DNA from: Alisma plantago-aquatica
Lineage: Eukaryota > Streptophyta > Magnoliopsida > Alismatales > Alismataceae
Direction of reading: 5' to 3'
Assembly: GCA_963693085.1 (NCBI GenBank)
Contig: OY856411.1
Coordinates: 1,350,789,550 to 1,350,853,549, forward strand
DNA: 64,000 nucleotides
The notes under the pieces were generated by a model, which was not told where the DNA came from, made no database searches, and saw only the letters and a list, made by a program, of their open reading frames with translations. The stretch's first letter is position 1; the number at the start of each line of letters is the position of its first letter. Below are positions 36,071-48,159 of this stretch, piece by piece. The translations under genes were made by a program, and so were the position numbers.

Positions 36071-38841
36071 ATGTATTTTATCTTATAAATATACATTAAA
36101 ACTCTTATATAATAGTGGTTTTTCGTCTCTATAACGTTTGGTTCTAATAAAATTAAGTCATTTTATCTACATAGAAATTTTAGTATTTTATCACTGCACA
36201 TGCACGTGTGTACTTAATAGTGTTGTATAATAAATTCGTTTTGAGTATGATGGATGTTGGAAGATGCCTATATGCAGATAGTGTTGCTAGCAAATGTGTC
36301 TCCAAGAATTATGAGATGAAGTGAAATGATAATAAATGTGTTGGGATTGAAATAACATGTATTGATTTGTAATTTAGAATCCATGATTAGGGTAAGTTTT
36401 TGAGAATGAGATTATATCTAAGGTTGATAGCCCATTGGTGATAATGAATTGATGTGAGAACGGGAAAGAAACATATATGTTTTAAATTATAGATTGTTGT
36501 GTTTCTTGTTATAATTTTGTCTTTCTTGTTAACCTTAATATGATTTTTTTCTTTCTAGTTGTGCAATAAAAAACACACATGATAAGTGATGAATTGAATT
36601 ATCTTTAAGATGAGTAAGAGGAGTAAGTAACAAGTCAAATAATGAATATGTCTAGTTAGGTGCTCTGAACATCATGAGTTTCCCCTAAGGTCCATAATGG
36701 AAATAAAACATATCAACTTGTAGTAATCACATGATTATGCGAAAGATTTCTAGAGTGTGGATTGATACCTTGAAGGTCAGACCACCATGATTTAGGAGTG
36801 AGTCACATGGTGTGATCATGGCCCTGAACCTTCTATTATAAAAATTTATGTCCATAAGGAATAGACTCTGATGTAATGCAAACTACGAAACATGAGAAAT
36901 TTTTGAATCTATTATATTCTATATTCTATTTGTTCCTATATCATGTACCTGAGATGAGGACCTGAGCTTCTTCACAAAAATCCATAGTTGACTAGGGTTT
37001 GTGTAGCTATCCTAGGGTGGTCACTTAAACCCTAAGATAACAAAAGTGAGTCGTTGATATGAGACCAGGCATGGTGACTTCTACTTGGTGATGTATGAGT
37101 CAACAAGTAGTTTCAAGGAAATGAATAAAATATGAAGAGCGATATATAATATGACATGAATGATTGATATATTACTTTTAATTCTATTTGATAAATCTAT
37201 TATTATCATATATGTTTTTTATTTTCAGAAATCAAATATTATTCTAGTAAGGATAATATGTTATCTTATTCTTATCTACCTAGAAAGGTCATAACTTTGA
37301 CTTCGTTGTTAAAGATAATCAGTTATCTTATTCTTATCTTCCTAATATGGAATCTGATCATAAACTTTGACGACTAGTCTAAGGTGGATTTGGTATCTAC
37401 TCCTATTTATGACTTGAGTTTAATTGTTATGGTATACATGTCTTGTATGAATTAAACTTCAAGACTATGCATTCTTGGTCCAACTAGTGGGGTTTCACAA
37501 AGATAATTTTTTTATTGTTAGACTATATATGTGTTGATGTTGAATTATAACTCCTACGATATGGTTTTAGTCCAGAAATTAATTATAATTTTCTGATTCT
37601 TTACTAGATATGCTCTCAAAATGATTAGAAAGTTAAAATTTGGCTAAATGAGTGGCTTTATGATTAATTGGGTTATAGTTATAAGATGTATGTACTAATT
37701 GCTAGAATTATTTTTAGACTTACAAATGCTAGAAGTTTCTTTTAAGTTTAATATATTTAGCATAATGTTGATGCATGTTAACTAACTGAGTGAGAAAATT
37801 TACGTTCATTGGGGCTCTATATGAGTCTCATGTGGTTGTTTCACATGTTTTTTGTATAATGATATCCAACAAAGAGGTCATGACAAAGAAGATGTAAATA
37901 TAATAATTCAGTCTAGGATGTCCATGTATCACTTTATATGATGGGTTGTAAATTGAGTTGTTTCTTTCATGTACATGTGATTTGATGTAAACTGAATTGT
38001 GTATGAGGAATAAGATATAATTTTAATTTTAATGGGGTGAATGGGATTTTGTTACTTGGATCGCGTGGATTCTTCTATGTTGAATTTTTTATGAGGTTTT
38101 TATTGGATTTGTGATACACAGATTGAATCGATCCTTTGATGTGGAATTTTTTATGAGGTTTTCAAAAAATGACAAATGCACATGTGTTTCTTGCATACAA
38201 TTTTGATTGTGTTCTTCAACAATTTGGCATTTTTGTTTTTAATCTGGGTTTCAATTTAGGGTTTCTCTTCAATGGCTAGCAGTTATGCTTGATCAAAAGA
38301 TAGGTCCCTAAATGTGGTATCTTACCTTTTGTTATATGACTCTGTAGAAGAAATAGGATCTAGTACTACATGATAATATGGATCTTGAACATATCCTAAA
38401 TGATAGACATAATGATTGAACTCGCTATTTGGATACCCAGATCAAGTATTTGAGTATTGGAATAAGCTACTATGGAACTATTGATTGTACTTCTCCTAAC
38501 TCACTTGACCAAGTATCCAGATGAAGATAGTTTGAAAGTATAATAATACGCAATATGAAAATATAAATCATAGATATTAATTAAAAATTATTATATAACT
38601 AAATATAGAAAATAAGAAAATATAGAAGTTTCATAGAGAAATGTGAAGATTCTAATGGATTATCAAAATAATTCCTAATGAATTTGATTATGAGTATGAA
38701 TATGAAATTGTAATAAAAATATAAAATTGAGAATGACGTCTACTAAGATAATCTTTTCTTATCAAGAGAACTGATACATATGGTTAATAATAAAGAATAC
38801 ATTATAATCTTAATCCATGGGATACATAATCAAATTTTCAA
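36071..38841. other. AT-rich interval, possibly old chromovirus LTR
   Basis: No gene is recognised. The stretch around 37780-37880 (AACTGAGTGAG, then GGGGCTCTATATGAGTCTCA) recalls the CACTGAGTGAGTGGGCTC block of the LTR at 491-3936, so this may be a decayed plus-strand LTR. A short direct repeat sits at 38068-38160 (GAATTTTTTATGAGGTTTT twice). Confidence 0.3.
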
Positions 38842-38846
38842 AGAAT

Positions 38847-39029
38847 TGTGAAGTGAATTTTTTATTATTAGTTGAGAGGATAACATAGAGTCATACCTAT
38901 AACCTTGTCTCAAGGTACACTGTACCAGAGACACAACTTAACATAAACTAAACCAAGGCAATCATCTTAAGCAATGGTACTTCATATAGCTAATACAAAG
39001 ATAATAACTAACATAAATACCACCAAAAC
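38847..39029 (-). repeat. 3' LTR (minus) of the Ale-like element
   Basis: 183 bp, TGTGAAGTGAATTTT ... ACCACCAAAA. It lacks the TA/GT microsatellite that swells the other LTR. The terminal CA is degraded to AA. Confidence 0.7.
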
Positions 39030-39146
39030 TTCCCCTCAAACTGGAGAGTACACATCATGTATTCCCAGCTCGCCACACATATAGGAGAAGGTTCAAGGTG
39101 GAGGTGTCTTGGTGAAGATATCAACAATATGTTATCTATTCTTCAC

Positions 39147-40506
39147 TTATGGTGTAGTGATGTTTTTGGCACGAATTATATCTCTCAAAAAGTGACAGTA
39201 AACCTTAATGTTCTTGATACGTTCATGGGAAATTGTATTATTATATATATAATTAGTTGTTAGATTGTCACATTTGAGAGTTGTTGGGGATGAGAGAGGG
39301 ATACCTAGTTCTTCAAGGATTAATGTCACCCATTGAATTTCAGAGAAAGTGTGTGCCATGGTGTGATATTCTACCGCAATGCTGGAATGAACCACAAAAG
39401 ACTACTTCTTACCTTGCCAAATGATGGAATGGCCGCCCAATGGAACACAAAAGCCAAAAGTGAATCTCTTGTCATTCATATCTATGGACCAATTGGCATC
39501 AACAAAGAAAGTTACATATATATTTGGAGAAGGTGGTTTATTTTATAGTAGACCCTCTCTAAGTACACTTTTTAGATATCATAGAGTACATTATACTTGA
39601 CTCCAATGGAATATAATGGGTTTGTCCATGTGTTAACTAACAACACTAGCAACAAAGTCTATGTATGGTTGGGTAATAATAAAATAAATGAGTTTTCTAA
39701 TTGTGTGTCAATATTGCTCATACTAGGAAAAGGACTCCTCCTTAGACATAACTTTGTTGTGACAGTCCTTGGGTGAAGATATAGGTTCAGAATTAAGCAT
39801 ACCAAAATCTTTCAAGAGGACGAGGACATACTTACATTGAGATAAATAAGTGTCATGACTAGAGCAAAGCACTTCAATTCCTAAGAAGTAGAGAAGTTGT
39901 CCCAAAACCTTGGTATGAAATTATAGTTGGAGTGCTTTCTTCAAAGCAAAAACTCCATGAGAATCACTACTAGTATAATGATATCATCAACATAGAAGAT
40001 GAGGGTGATGGTTACATCTTAGGAAGTAGAAAAGAAGAGGTTGTGATCATTGGAACATCTTGTGAAACCTATGCTACCACGAACTCCACTGAGTTTTCTA
40101 GACCAGGCATGTGGTGATTGCTTTAGGCCCTACATAGAGCATTTAAGATGATAGAATCCCTTTGAAGACTCCCCCGAGTGCCAAATTCTAAAGTATTCTG
40201 CATATAGACCTCCCAGAGGATGCACAAAATTTGTGGAGGAAGGCATTTTTAATACCAAACTAGAATAGAGGCCAGTCCATGTGTGTGGAAAGAGACATCT
40301 TGATCCTGGCAAAAGCAATATGAGTGACCAGTGAGAATGTTTCAAAGAAATCCACACCGTATGTTTGAGTGAATCCTTTGACCACAAGATGATATTTGTT
40401 TAATTCCATTGATCCATCTAAATTGAATTTGATAGAGAAGACACATTTACGGCCACCAATATTTTTTTGGGGGGTGGAACAAGATCCTAGATCCCATTCT
40501 CACACA
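39147..40506 (-). pseudogene. Ale-like copia RT and RNase H, decayed
   Basis: RNase H on the minus strand reads VDANWSIDMNDKRFTFGFCV (about 39530), VHSSIAVEYHTMAHTFSEIQ, and LKCDNLTTNYIYNNT (39147-39395), matching the copia pattern ...SSaEAEYramA...El.W, then CDN.sA. RT parts are GQLLYFLGIEVLCSSHDTYL then SQCKYVLVLLKDFGM (39723-39905), and KCVFSIKFNLDGSMELNKYH then LVVKGFTQTYGVDFFETFS and FGIKNAFLH (40180-40440). The YVDD segment falls near 40000, where the frame is broken. The frame continues beyond the solo LTR. Confidence 0.75.
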
Positions 40507-42027
40507 TGTTGAGTCAACTTCAATGTTGACTCGAGGTCTAAATTGACTAAACCCTTGTTATGATTATGGCTAACCATTCCACTTATTTGTGTCTAATGCT
40601 TCTACTTGAGTGATTTCAGATTAGGTATAGACACATACCAAATGTCCTAACTTGAGCATTCTAACTTAGAGAAAACACAAGTCAAAATCAATGCAAGTGA
40701 ACTTTTGTGTAATATGATGTATCTCTATTAGAATCATGTTGTAAATCACTCATAATGATTGTATGACTTATAATTAACCTTAAAAAACTAGGAGCACTCT
40801 AATGATATTTTTCAAAATTGATCACATGCTTAATGATTGGCCGAGTTTCCTTCCTAGAAACTCGACTGATACCTAGGATTGATCTTGACAAATGCCTAGG
40901 ATCGGTTGACTTTACCCTAGTGCAAACTTGATCGAATCCCTGCATTGGCATAACAAATTTAATGATCGATCGAGTTTCATCCAGGATAAACTCGACTGAT
41001 ACTTCAAATCTGCTCTGTCACATAGTGCAATCGGTCGAGCTTCCCAAAAATAAACTCGACCGATTGCACTATATGGAAAGTGAAGACAAAGTATTTCTAG
41101 CCATTGGAGTATTGCAAAACTTAAAAAAATATCTATTGCAACACCCCAAACAGCTAGTATTCATCCTTAAGTGTTTATACTGGCTAGTAGGCATACCCAA
41201 CTATAAATAGAACCCCCTGGGATTTATCCTATGGTTAGCCAAGCACTATGAAGGTCCCTATTTAATAGTTGAGTGCATCCTACACCCTTGTTCCACTATC
41301 TAAGCTTAATCACTTGCTACAGTGAGTAGGAGATTTGTAAGAGAGCTAGTCCTACATGTATATCTTACGAGGATCTCACTTCCTCCACCTCCCAATCTCT
41401 CTTTAAACCATGAAGATGAAGGTTCTCTCTCTTGTGTAAGAGAGGTGAAGAAGAAGAGGGGAAGGAGTCCCTTTGTGAAAGCTTATCCCTGATGAAGGTG
41501 AAGTCAAAGGTGGAATATCCAATAAGAGTAGGTAATTCCTTCAAGGCAGAAGACTTGTTATAAGAGTGGGTAAGTCCTTGGTGAAGGCTTAAGACTTGGT
41601 GCAAAAGTGGGTAAGTACTTGGTGAGGTTGAAGACTCTTGGTCTTGGATAGGTAAGTTATTTAGTAGGTTATTGGCTCCCTTATCCTTAAAAGGAAGGTT
41701 GGGTATCCTTGGATCAAAAAAGAAAGGGCATATTTTATATCTCTTATAATATAATATAAGGAAGGGGAAATGGTTGCAAAATCCCAGAGTTTGACCTCTC
41801 TAGGTAGTGGATTGACTTACTCCTAGTTTGGAGTATGTAACCACTCTACATAGCTTGTGTTCTTGTGCTTGTTCAATCTCTCTCATCCTTACTATGTATG
41901 TTTAGTTGCACTCAAATTTCATATTAGCAACCTTATCTTGGATATATCTTGAAGGTCTAATGAATTTCATTTAAGTTTTTATATCTCTATTCACCCCCTA
42001 TAGAGCTAATCACCCATAGATCCAATA
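40507..42027 (+). repeat. Solo LTR of a Sirevirus-like family inside the Ale-like element
   Basis: TGTTGAGTCAACTTC ... GATCCAATA, 1.5 kb, aligns with the S2 LTRs (shared GATTTCAGATTAGGTATAGA, CTATAAATAG and ACATGTATAT stretches). The flanks ACACA (40502-40506) and ACCCA (42028-42032) differ by one base and look like a worn target duplication. There is no internal sequence, so the element was probably lost by LTR recombination. Four inverted-repeat units (40836-41066) end 135 bp before the TATA box at 41201-41210. Confidence 0.8.
40836..41066. repeat. Four inverted-repeat units in the solo LTR
   Basis: Units at 40836-40870, 40900-40937, 40963-41001 and 41028-41066 pair an ATCGGTCGAGTT-like arm with an AACTCGACCGAT-like arm. 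The left arms start at 40837, 40902, 40966 and 41031, so the period is 65, 64 and 65 bp. The last unit is the best preserved. Confidence 0.8.
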
Positions 42028-44270
42028 ACCCAAAGGTGTCATTTAATTAAGCATAACAGCTTTTCAAACATGGTGTTGAAGGGACTCATGATAGTTTTTG
42101 GAATCTAAATATTATAAAGTATTTAGGAAATGGTTTTAGCAGTGTGGGGAAACTTGTATAGGTAACATGTATGAGAAAATGTATGGCAGATGGTGCAAGA
42201 ATGTATCTCTTTATGGAGAGCCATGTGGCACAATAGATCCTCAGAATTGTATGGCGGTGTGGGTCATGTGCCTATGGTGGGGGAGTGATGGGGGTGACCT
42301 TGAATAATAGGAAGATGAGTGTTGGGTTCATGATCCACTAGGTCAAAAAGATCAAGATCAAAAAACTCAGTTTGAGGTTGAGGTGGAGAGGATGAAAAAG
42401 TAGAATCTAAGAACACTTCTAATTTTTGGAATGTAACGTTGACAGAGATGTACATAAGATAGTTTCTTGGACTATAATCACGATAACCTATCTGAAATGT
42501 AGAATAGCCAAGGAAAGACATTCCAGCTATTTTTTGGACTATAATAGTGGTAACCTATGTGAAAGATAGACAAACCAAGGAAACATGTTTTATAGAGTGT
42601 GGATCAAGTTTATCTGCCTTTGGAACAAAGTTATGAACAAAATTAGTAAACCCAGAAATAAAAAGAGGGAGGTGAAAATCCTTTTAAATGGGAAAACAAC
42701 CAAAAAGTGTGTCTTGTTCCATGGAATAGAAGACTATTGTAGATTGATAAGGTATACAGTAGTGAGAAAAACTTTAGACTAATAGGACTTAGACAGTTTG
42801 GCTTGAAAGATAAGAGTGCAAGAAATGTTAAGAAAACAACAATTTTTCCGTTCTACAAAACCATTTTGTTATGGGGTGTGAGCACAAGAATGTTGAAGGA
42901 TGGTTCTATTATTAGAGAAAAATGAGAATATCTTAAAATATATTCTAAAGCATTGTCAGTCCAAAAGATTCAAATGGATTTTTTAAGTTGGGTTGAGACC
43001 AATTTATGGAAGGAGGTAAAAGCACCAATCATCTCGTCAAGGGATTTCAACAAGTATAGCCAATTTGAGTGAGAGAAAACATCAACAAATGTAATGATGT
43101 AATGAATTTCTTTAAGCTAGCGGTTCAAAAGGGACCACAAATGTCACTATGAATAACATTCATAAGTAGCTTTAGAACATAAACTAGTTTCTTGAGGAAA
43201 AGAACTCCTATGATGCTTCCCAAGCTAATAAGAGTCACACGGAATACTTTTTAAACTAGATAAAGAAGATTCCATGTGTTTTAACTTTTCAATAAAGGGA
43301 TGGCTATAGTGGTGGTGAATTTGAAGAGGTATGCACACAAGAAGAGAAGATGAAGGAACGTCAAACTAAAGTTGTATAAGTCAACAGATCTAAAACTGAA
43401 CCAATCACCCTAAAAGTTTGAGAATCATGCATCACAAAAAATGGCTACTGAAGGTGACATTGTAACCATAGGCATCCAACAATTTAGAAGCAAACATCAA
43501 ATTATAGGAAAAATTAGGAATATAGTCGATTGGTTTAATTTTAAGACTAGGTGAGATGTTAACACTCCCACATGGTTGAACATTTTTGATGGACCCATAT
43601 ATCATAGTGACAAATGAGGTAGGAATATATCATTCAATGGAGGGGGGAAGATGTCTCATACCCGTCATATTTTAAGTGGCCCCAGAATCAACAATCTAGG
43701 AAGAACTAGATACTATAATGGAGGCCCCAACATTACATTTATTAGAGGCCAAATGCGTTGATGATGTTGTAGTCAGTTGCATGGACATGGAATTCTCAGA
43801 TCATGTAGATTGTTGAGGAACATATTGAGAGGCTTTTAGAACTTGCTCATATTCGTCTGACGTGATGGTGATAGACATATTGTCAACTCCTTGGGCAGCA
43901 TGAGTGGTATCATGCTAAGACTACACCCGTAGATATGAACATGCTTCTAGTAGCATTTCTCTAGAAGGTGTCCCAACTTATTGTAGATCACCAATTGCAA
44001 ATCTGGTGGAGTGGAATATAGGAGTGGGATGTAGATTGCTGAAGATTAGAGAAGACATCTTATAAAGTTTGAAAGTTGTTGCATGCTAGGATGATGTGGT
44101 TGAATGGGGAATATGCCAGATTGTGGCCATTAAAAAATTAGCAGTGACAAGATTGGCATGCTCTTTGGTTTGATCTCCAAAATTGACTTGATGAAACTAA
44201 CCAAGCTATTGGGACATGTTGAGTAATGGAGTCATGATATTTATCAAGGGTCCTATATCCCTTATTTTCA
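42028..44270 (-). pseudogene. Ale-like copia integrase, protease and gag tail, decayed
   Basis: On the minus strand the protease reads IVDSGAT followed by NMTGMRHLPPSIE (43740-43640), and SLKIKPIDYIPNFSYNLMFA then SKLLDAYGYNVTF (43550-43450). The integrase end near 42860 reads HTP-stop-QNGFVERKN, the copia PqqNGv.ERkN motif with its catalytic Glu. Gag-like text lies further upstream at 44240-43760. Stops and shifts are frequent, so no product is expected. Confidence 0.7.
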
Positions 44271-44274
44271 CCTT

Positions 44275-44505
44275 AAGATTTAGTTTTTAGTTTTTTATTT
44301 TTATTTATGAGATACCCATCTCAAGCATTGTCACTATTGGACCTACCCCGGTATGGTAAACTCTGGGATCCTGAGAGGGTTTGGTCCAATCACTCCTTCC
44401 CATGCTCAATCCGTGTGAATTACCTTTCATAAAATTCCTTTAGTGTGGTCTGATCTTGAGTCCTTCATTTGGACTTACGAGGCTCTTACCACTTAAGATA
44501 CTCTG
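44275..44505 (-). mobile_element. Probable tRNA-derived SINE
   Basis: On the minus strand, TTAAGTGGTAAGAGCCTCG (44479-44497) resembles the D-arm/A box of a tRNA gene. About 33 nt later, GGACTCAAGATCAGACC (44446-44462) resembles a weakened B box (GGTTCAANTCC). The unit ends in an A-rich tail of AAAAACTAAAAACTAAATCT type (44277-44306 on the plus strand). It interrupts the gag region of the Ale-like element. I could not fix a target duplication or name the family. Confidence 0.45.
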
Positions 44506-45638
44506 GTCGAACATTTTATTTCAAATTTTACAAATCTACAACACATTTTTTTCCTATGAGTATTGATGACAAGCGACATCCAAAAATTCTTTCATAGATT
44601 TGTGGAGCACATATTTGGAGGTAATAAATGTTTCCATATTGTTTCAAATCTAGGTTTTGACTTGGCTATTTTTGCATTTTCATTTAGAGGTATCCTCAAC
44701 AAGCTTTTTTATGAACTTCACCTTGTCTCTGGATTCAAGAATTATTTAAATAAATTCATCTAGAGTAGGCAATTATCTCCATTTAATTTGATGATGGATA
44801 TCATAGCACTATCATTGGAGATGATGGTCTAAGGTTAATATTTACCTACAACTTTGCCTTCATACAAGATGACGAGTAAGTCAATGAAGATGTTTGATGA
44901 CAAATCAGTCACACAAGTAGAGCAATGGTGAAGAGGGGTGATGACAAATTAGTCATACCTATAAAGAAGTGGTGGAGATTGTCATTCATTGGTAAGATAC
45001 ACAATGATGGGAGAGAGATAACCAGAATGGAGCATGGTTGAAGAACTATATAAGCCATTGTGATAGGAAAAATATAATTGATTCTTATCCATTAAAAAAA
45101 CTTACCCATGTATGTAGGAATAATACATGGGGAGGAAAGTAAAGAAAAAGGAGGTCCAAAGGTTGTTACAATTTTTTTAGAAAAAATATATCTATTGTGT
45201 TGCACTCAACACGCCACCTTCGATCTGGTGGATTATAGACAAGGAAAGGAGTACCAGTTGGATTTTTTTTTTGAGGTTTCTACACAGAAAGTATCATGTT
45301 AAAGGAGCAACATGTGCAACTCCTAAGGAGACAACGACTTGTGACTTTCCTTCCAAAAGACTAGGTGGGCTGAATTGGAGACCCCCTAAGAGAGAGATCA
45401 ATAGAGGAGGTGGACTACAACAAATCAGTGCTTGACAAGAGGCAAGGTAGGGGTTGCCTGCCTCGTCACCCAACTAGTGGAGGCTTGACAGTGCTCTATT
45501 ATATTGCTGCCAGCTGATTGGCTTGATGGAGGTGACCAATGGTAAGCCATGTGTAGGTGGGCAGAGATGGGTAGGAGGGGAGGGAAGATGGGTGGGGAGA
45601 GAGCATAATAATAATAATATAAAAATAATAGTAAAAGC

Positions 45639-45673
<35 letters not shown>

Positions 45674-45762
45674 GTAGAAGAAAAGGAAGAGGGGTGGTGG
45701 TCTATAGGAGAGAGGGGATGGGGGATTGATGTTGCTCTAGAAACCCTTAGGGTTAAAGAACT
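44506..45762 (-). pseudogene. Ale-like gag N-terminus and leader
   Basis: The minus strand at about 44830-44760 reads AMISIIKLNGDNCLL-stop-MN, the copia gag opening (...KL.G.NY..W). Upstream to the primer-binding site is leader DNA containing an AAT microsatellite (45640-45672) and G-rich, low-complexity sequence. Frames found in both directions here are repeats, not genes. Confidence 0.5.
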
Positions 45763-45775
45763 TTTCATGATACCA
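45763..45775 (-). promoter_or_regulatory. Primer-binding site of the Ale-like element
   Basis: TTTCATGATACCA, whose complement TGGTATCATGAAA is a worn form of TGGTATCAGAGC, lies directly beside the LTR edge at 45776. Confidence 0.65.
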
Positions 45776-46072
<297 letters not shown>

Positions 46073-46077
46073 AGAAT

Positions 46078-46862
46078 ATATACAGTGATGTGAATCATGC
46101 CATTATAGTGATGTATTAACCAGAATTATTAAATAATGTATGTAGTACTAAAAAAGGAATAGATGATGATAAGAGATGAAATATCCATCTAGTACCTGTA
46201 AATTCTTAGTCCTAGTTTTAAAGATCTAAGCAGTAAGAAAATCAATGTAATATCAAAGAATAATAAACTAGAAATCATTCTAAAAAGGTAGTGAGAGAGA
46301 CAAATGACTATACTTTATGATATTCTTTCACATATTTTGTTGTATTTTGATGAAATCCTAAAAAGTGGAGAGAATTTTTAATGACCCAGTTTTATCTTAG
46401 TCATGTAATTAGGATTTTGTTTTAATTATTACATATTTACTAGATTGATACTTGGTTTTAAATTGATTAATGATGGTAGTTTTATTATGATATGTAAAAT
46501 TCTACAAGATATTATAAACATGCTTTGCTTTTTGATAATTAGGGTTTAGAAAGTGATAATCCTAGGTTGAATGAAATTAGGATCTTGATAATATATAAAA
46601 ATAAAAATGTGAAAAGTTTAATAGTGTAATAAATGTATTTTAGTAGTTTACCTATAATTCAGACTGCTTTGAAATTTATATTTGAAATGCAAAACTCAAA
46701 TATAAGTGTACTTGATGGATTCTTCATTTTGAGGAAATAGCACACATTTTAAGGCAGGTTTAGCTTCACATGTACATGTGTGTGCATGCATGTGTGTGTG
46801 TGTGTGTGTGTGTGCATGCATGTGGGTGCATGTGTGTGTGCATGTGTGTGCTTATTGAAAAA
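46078..46862. other. AT-rich interval with a TG-rich microsatellite
   Basis: There is no coding signal. An imperfect TG/CATG repeat covers 46783-46850. AAAAA at 46858-46862 flanks S2. Confidence 0.6.
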
Positions 46863-48109
46863 TGTTGACTCAAGGTCAATTAGGTCAATGTTGACTCATG
46901 TCTAAATTGACTAAACCCATGTTTTGATGATGACTAACCATTCCACATATTGGTGTCTAATGTCTCTACTTGAGTGATTTCAGATTAGGTATAGACACAC
47001 TCCAAATGTCCTAACTTGTGCATATCAAATTGGTGAAAAGACAAGTCAAAGTCAATACAAGTGCACGTTTTTGTAATATGATGTAAATACATTAGAATCA
47101 TAAATCACTTGTAATGATTGTATGACTTGTAATTAAGCTTGGAAAAAATTAGGAGCACTTAGATCGAATGTTTAAGCACTCAAAAGCTATTTTCCAAAAT
47201 TTACATCAGGTTGTTCATCGGTCGAGTTGTCAATACACAAAACTCAACCGATCCTAATTGGACTTTGAAAATGACTTTTGATCGGTCGAGTTTACACTTC
47301 ATAGAACTCGACCGATGGAGTACCTGACCAATTCGATTTTCATTGGTCGGTCGAGTTTCCCCAGGACAAACTCAACTGATGGTCTGAATATTAGCTTTGT
47401 CTTTTACTCTATCGGTCGATTTACCCTTATAGAAACTCGACCGATTGCACTGTACGGAAAAGTGCAGAAAAGTGTTTCTAGCCATTGTGGAGTTGCAACA
47501 AGTGAAAATATATCCGTTGCAAGCCACAAAATGGCTAGTTTTCATTCTTAAGTGTTCCCAAAGGCTAAGAGGCATCCCCAGCTATAAATAGGACCCCTTG
47601 GGCTTCATTCCAAGGTTGAGCATTCAATGCAAAACTCTATGTGAGGTTCCTATTCTATAGTTGAGTGCTTCCTACAGCCTCCTCTCTCTCTCTCTAAGCT
47701 TAATTACTTGCTACATTTGTTAGAGTGAGTAGGAAATCTGTAAGAGAGCTGGTCCTACATGTATATCATGTGAGGCTCTCACTTCCACCACCTCCCTATC
47801 TCTCATTTCAACCATGAAGATGAAGGCTCTCTCTCTTAGCTAAGAGAGGTGAAGAAGAACAAGGGAAGGAGTCCCTTGGTGTAAATCAAGGCTGAAGACT
47901 TGGAGCAAGAGTGGGTAAGCCCTTAGTGAAGGCAGAAGACTCCTTGCTCAAGTGGGTAAGTCCTTGGTGGAAGCTTCTCTGAGTAAAGGTGAAGTCAAAG
48001 GCAGAAGATCCAAGAAGAGTGGGTAATCCCTGTAAGGCTGAAGACTTATGCAAGAGTAGCTCTATTCACCCCCCTATAGATCATCTAATCACCCATCTAG
48101 GATCCAACA
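46863..48109 (+). repeat. S2 5' LTR
   Basis: TGTTGACTCAAGGTCAATT ... GATCCAACA. Four inverted-repeat units lie at 47217-47446 and the TATA box CTATAAATAG at 47581-47590. The U5 part repeats GTGGGTAAG-type words (about 47910, 47952, 48020). A 5-bp deletion relative to the 3' LTR lies near 47101. Confidence 0.9.
47217..47446. repeat. Four inverted-repeat units in S2 U3
   Basis: Arms ATCGGTCGAGTT and AACTCGACCGAT pair around 9-13 nt of unrelated loop. The left-arm cores begin at 47219, 47282, 47347 and 47412, so the period is 63, 65 and 65 bp. Arm cores within a unit are 25-26 bp apart. The array ends about 135 bp before the TATA box. The same units are in the 3' LTR at 52386-52615. Two internal units lie at 50493-50530 and 50560-50595. 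Confidence 0.85.
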
Positions 48110-48110
48110 A

Positions 48111-48125
48111 TTGGTATCAGATCGG
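48111..48125 (+). promoter_or_regulatory. Primer-binding site of S2
   Basis: TTGGTATCAGATCGG, one base after the 5' LTR, is a one-mismatch form of TGGTATCAGAGC (initiator methionine tRNA). Confidence 0.85.
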
Positions 48126-48159
48126 GCTTCTCCAAGCATACTTCAACAAGTAGGAGAAG

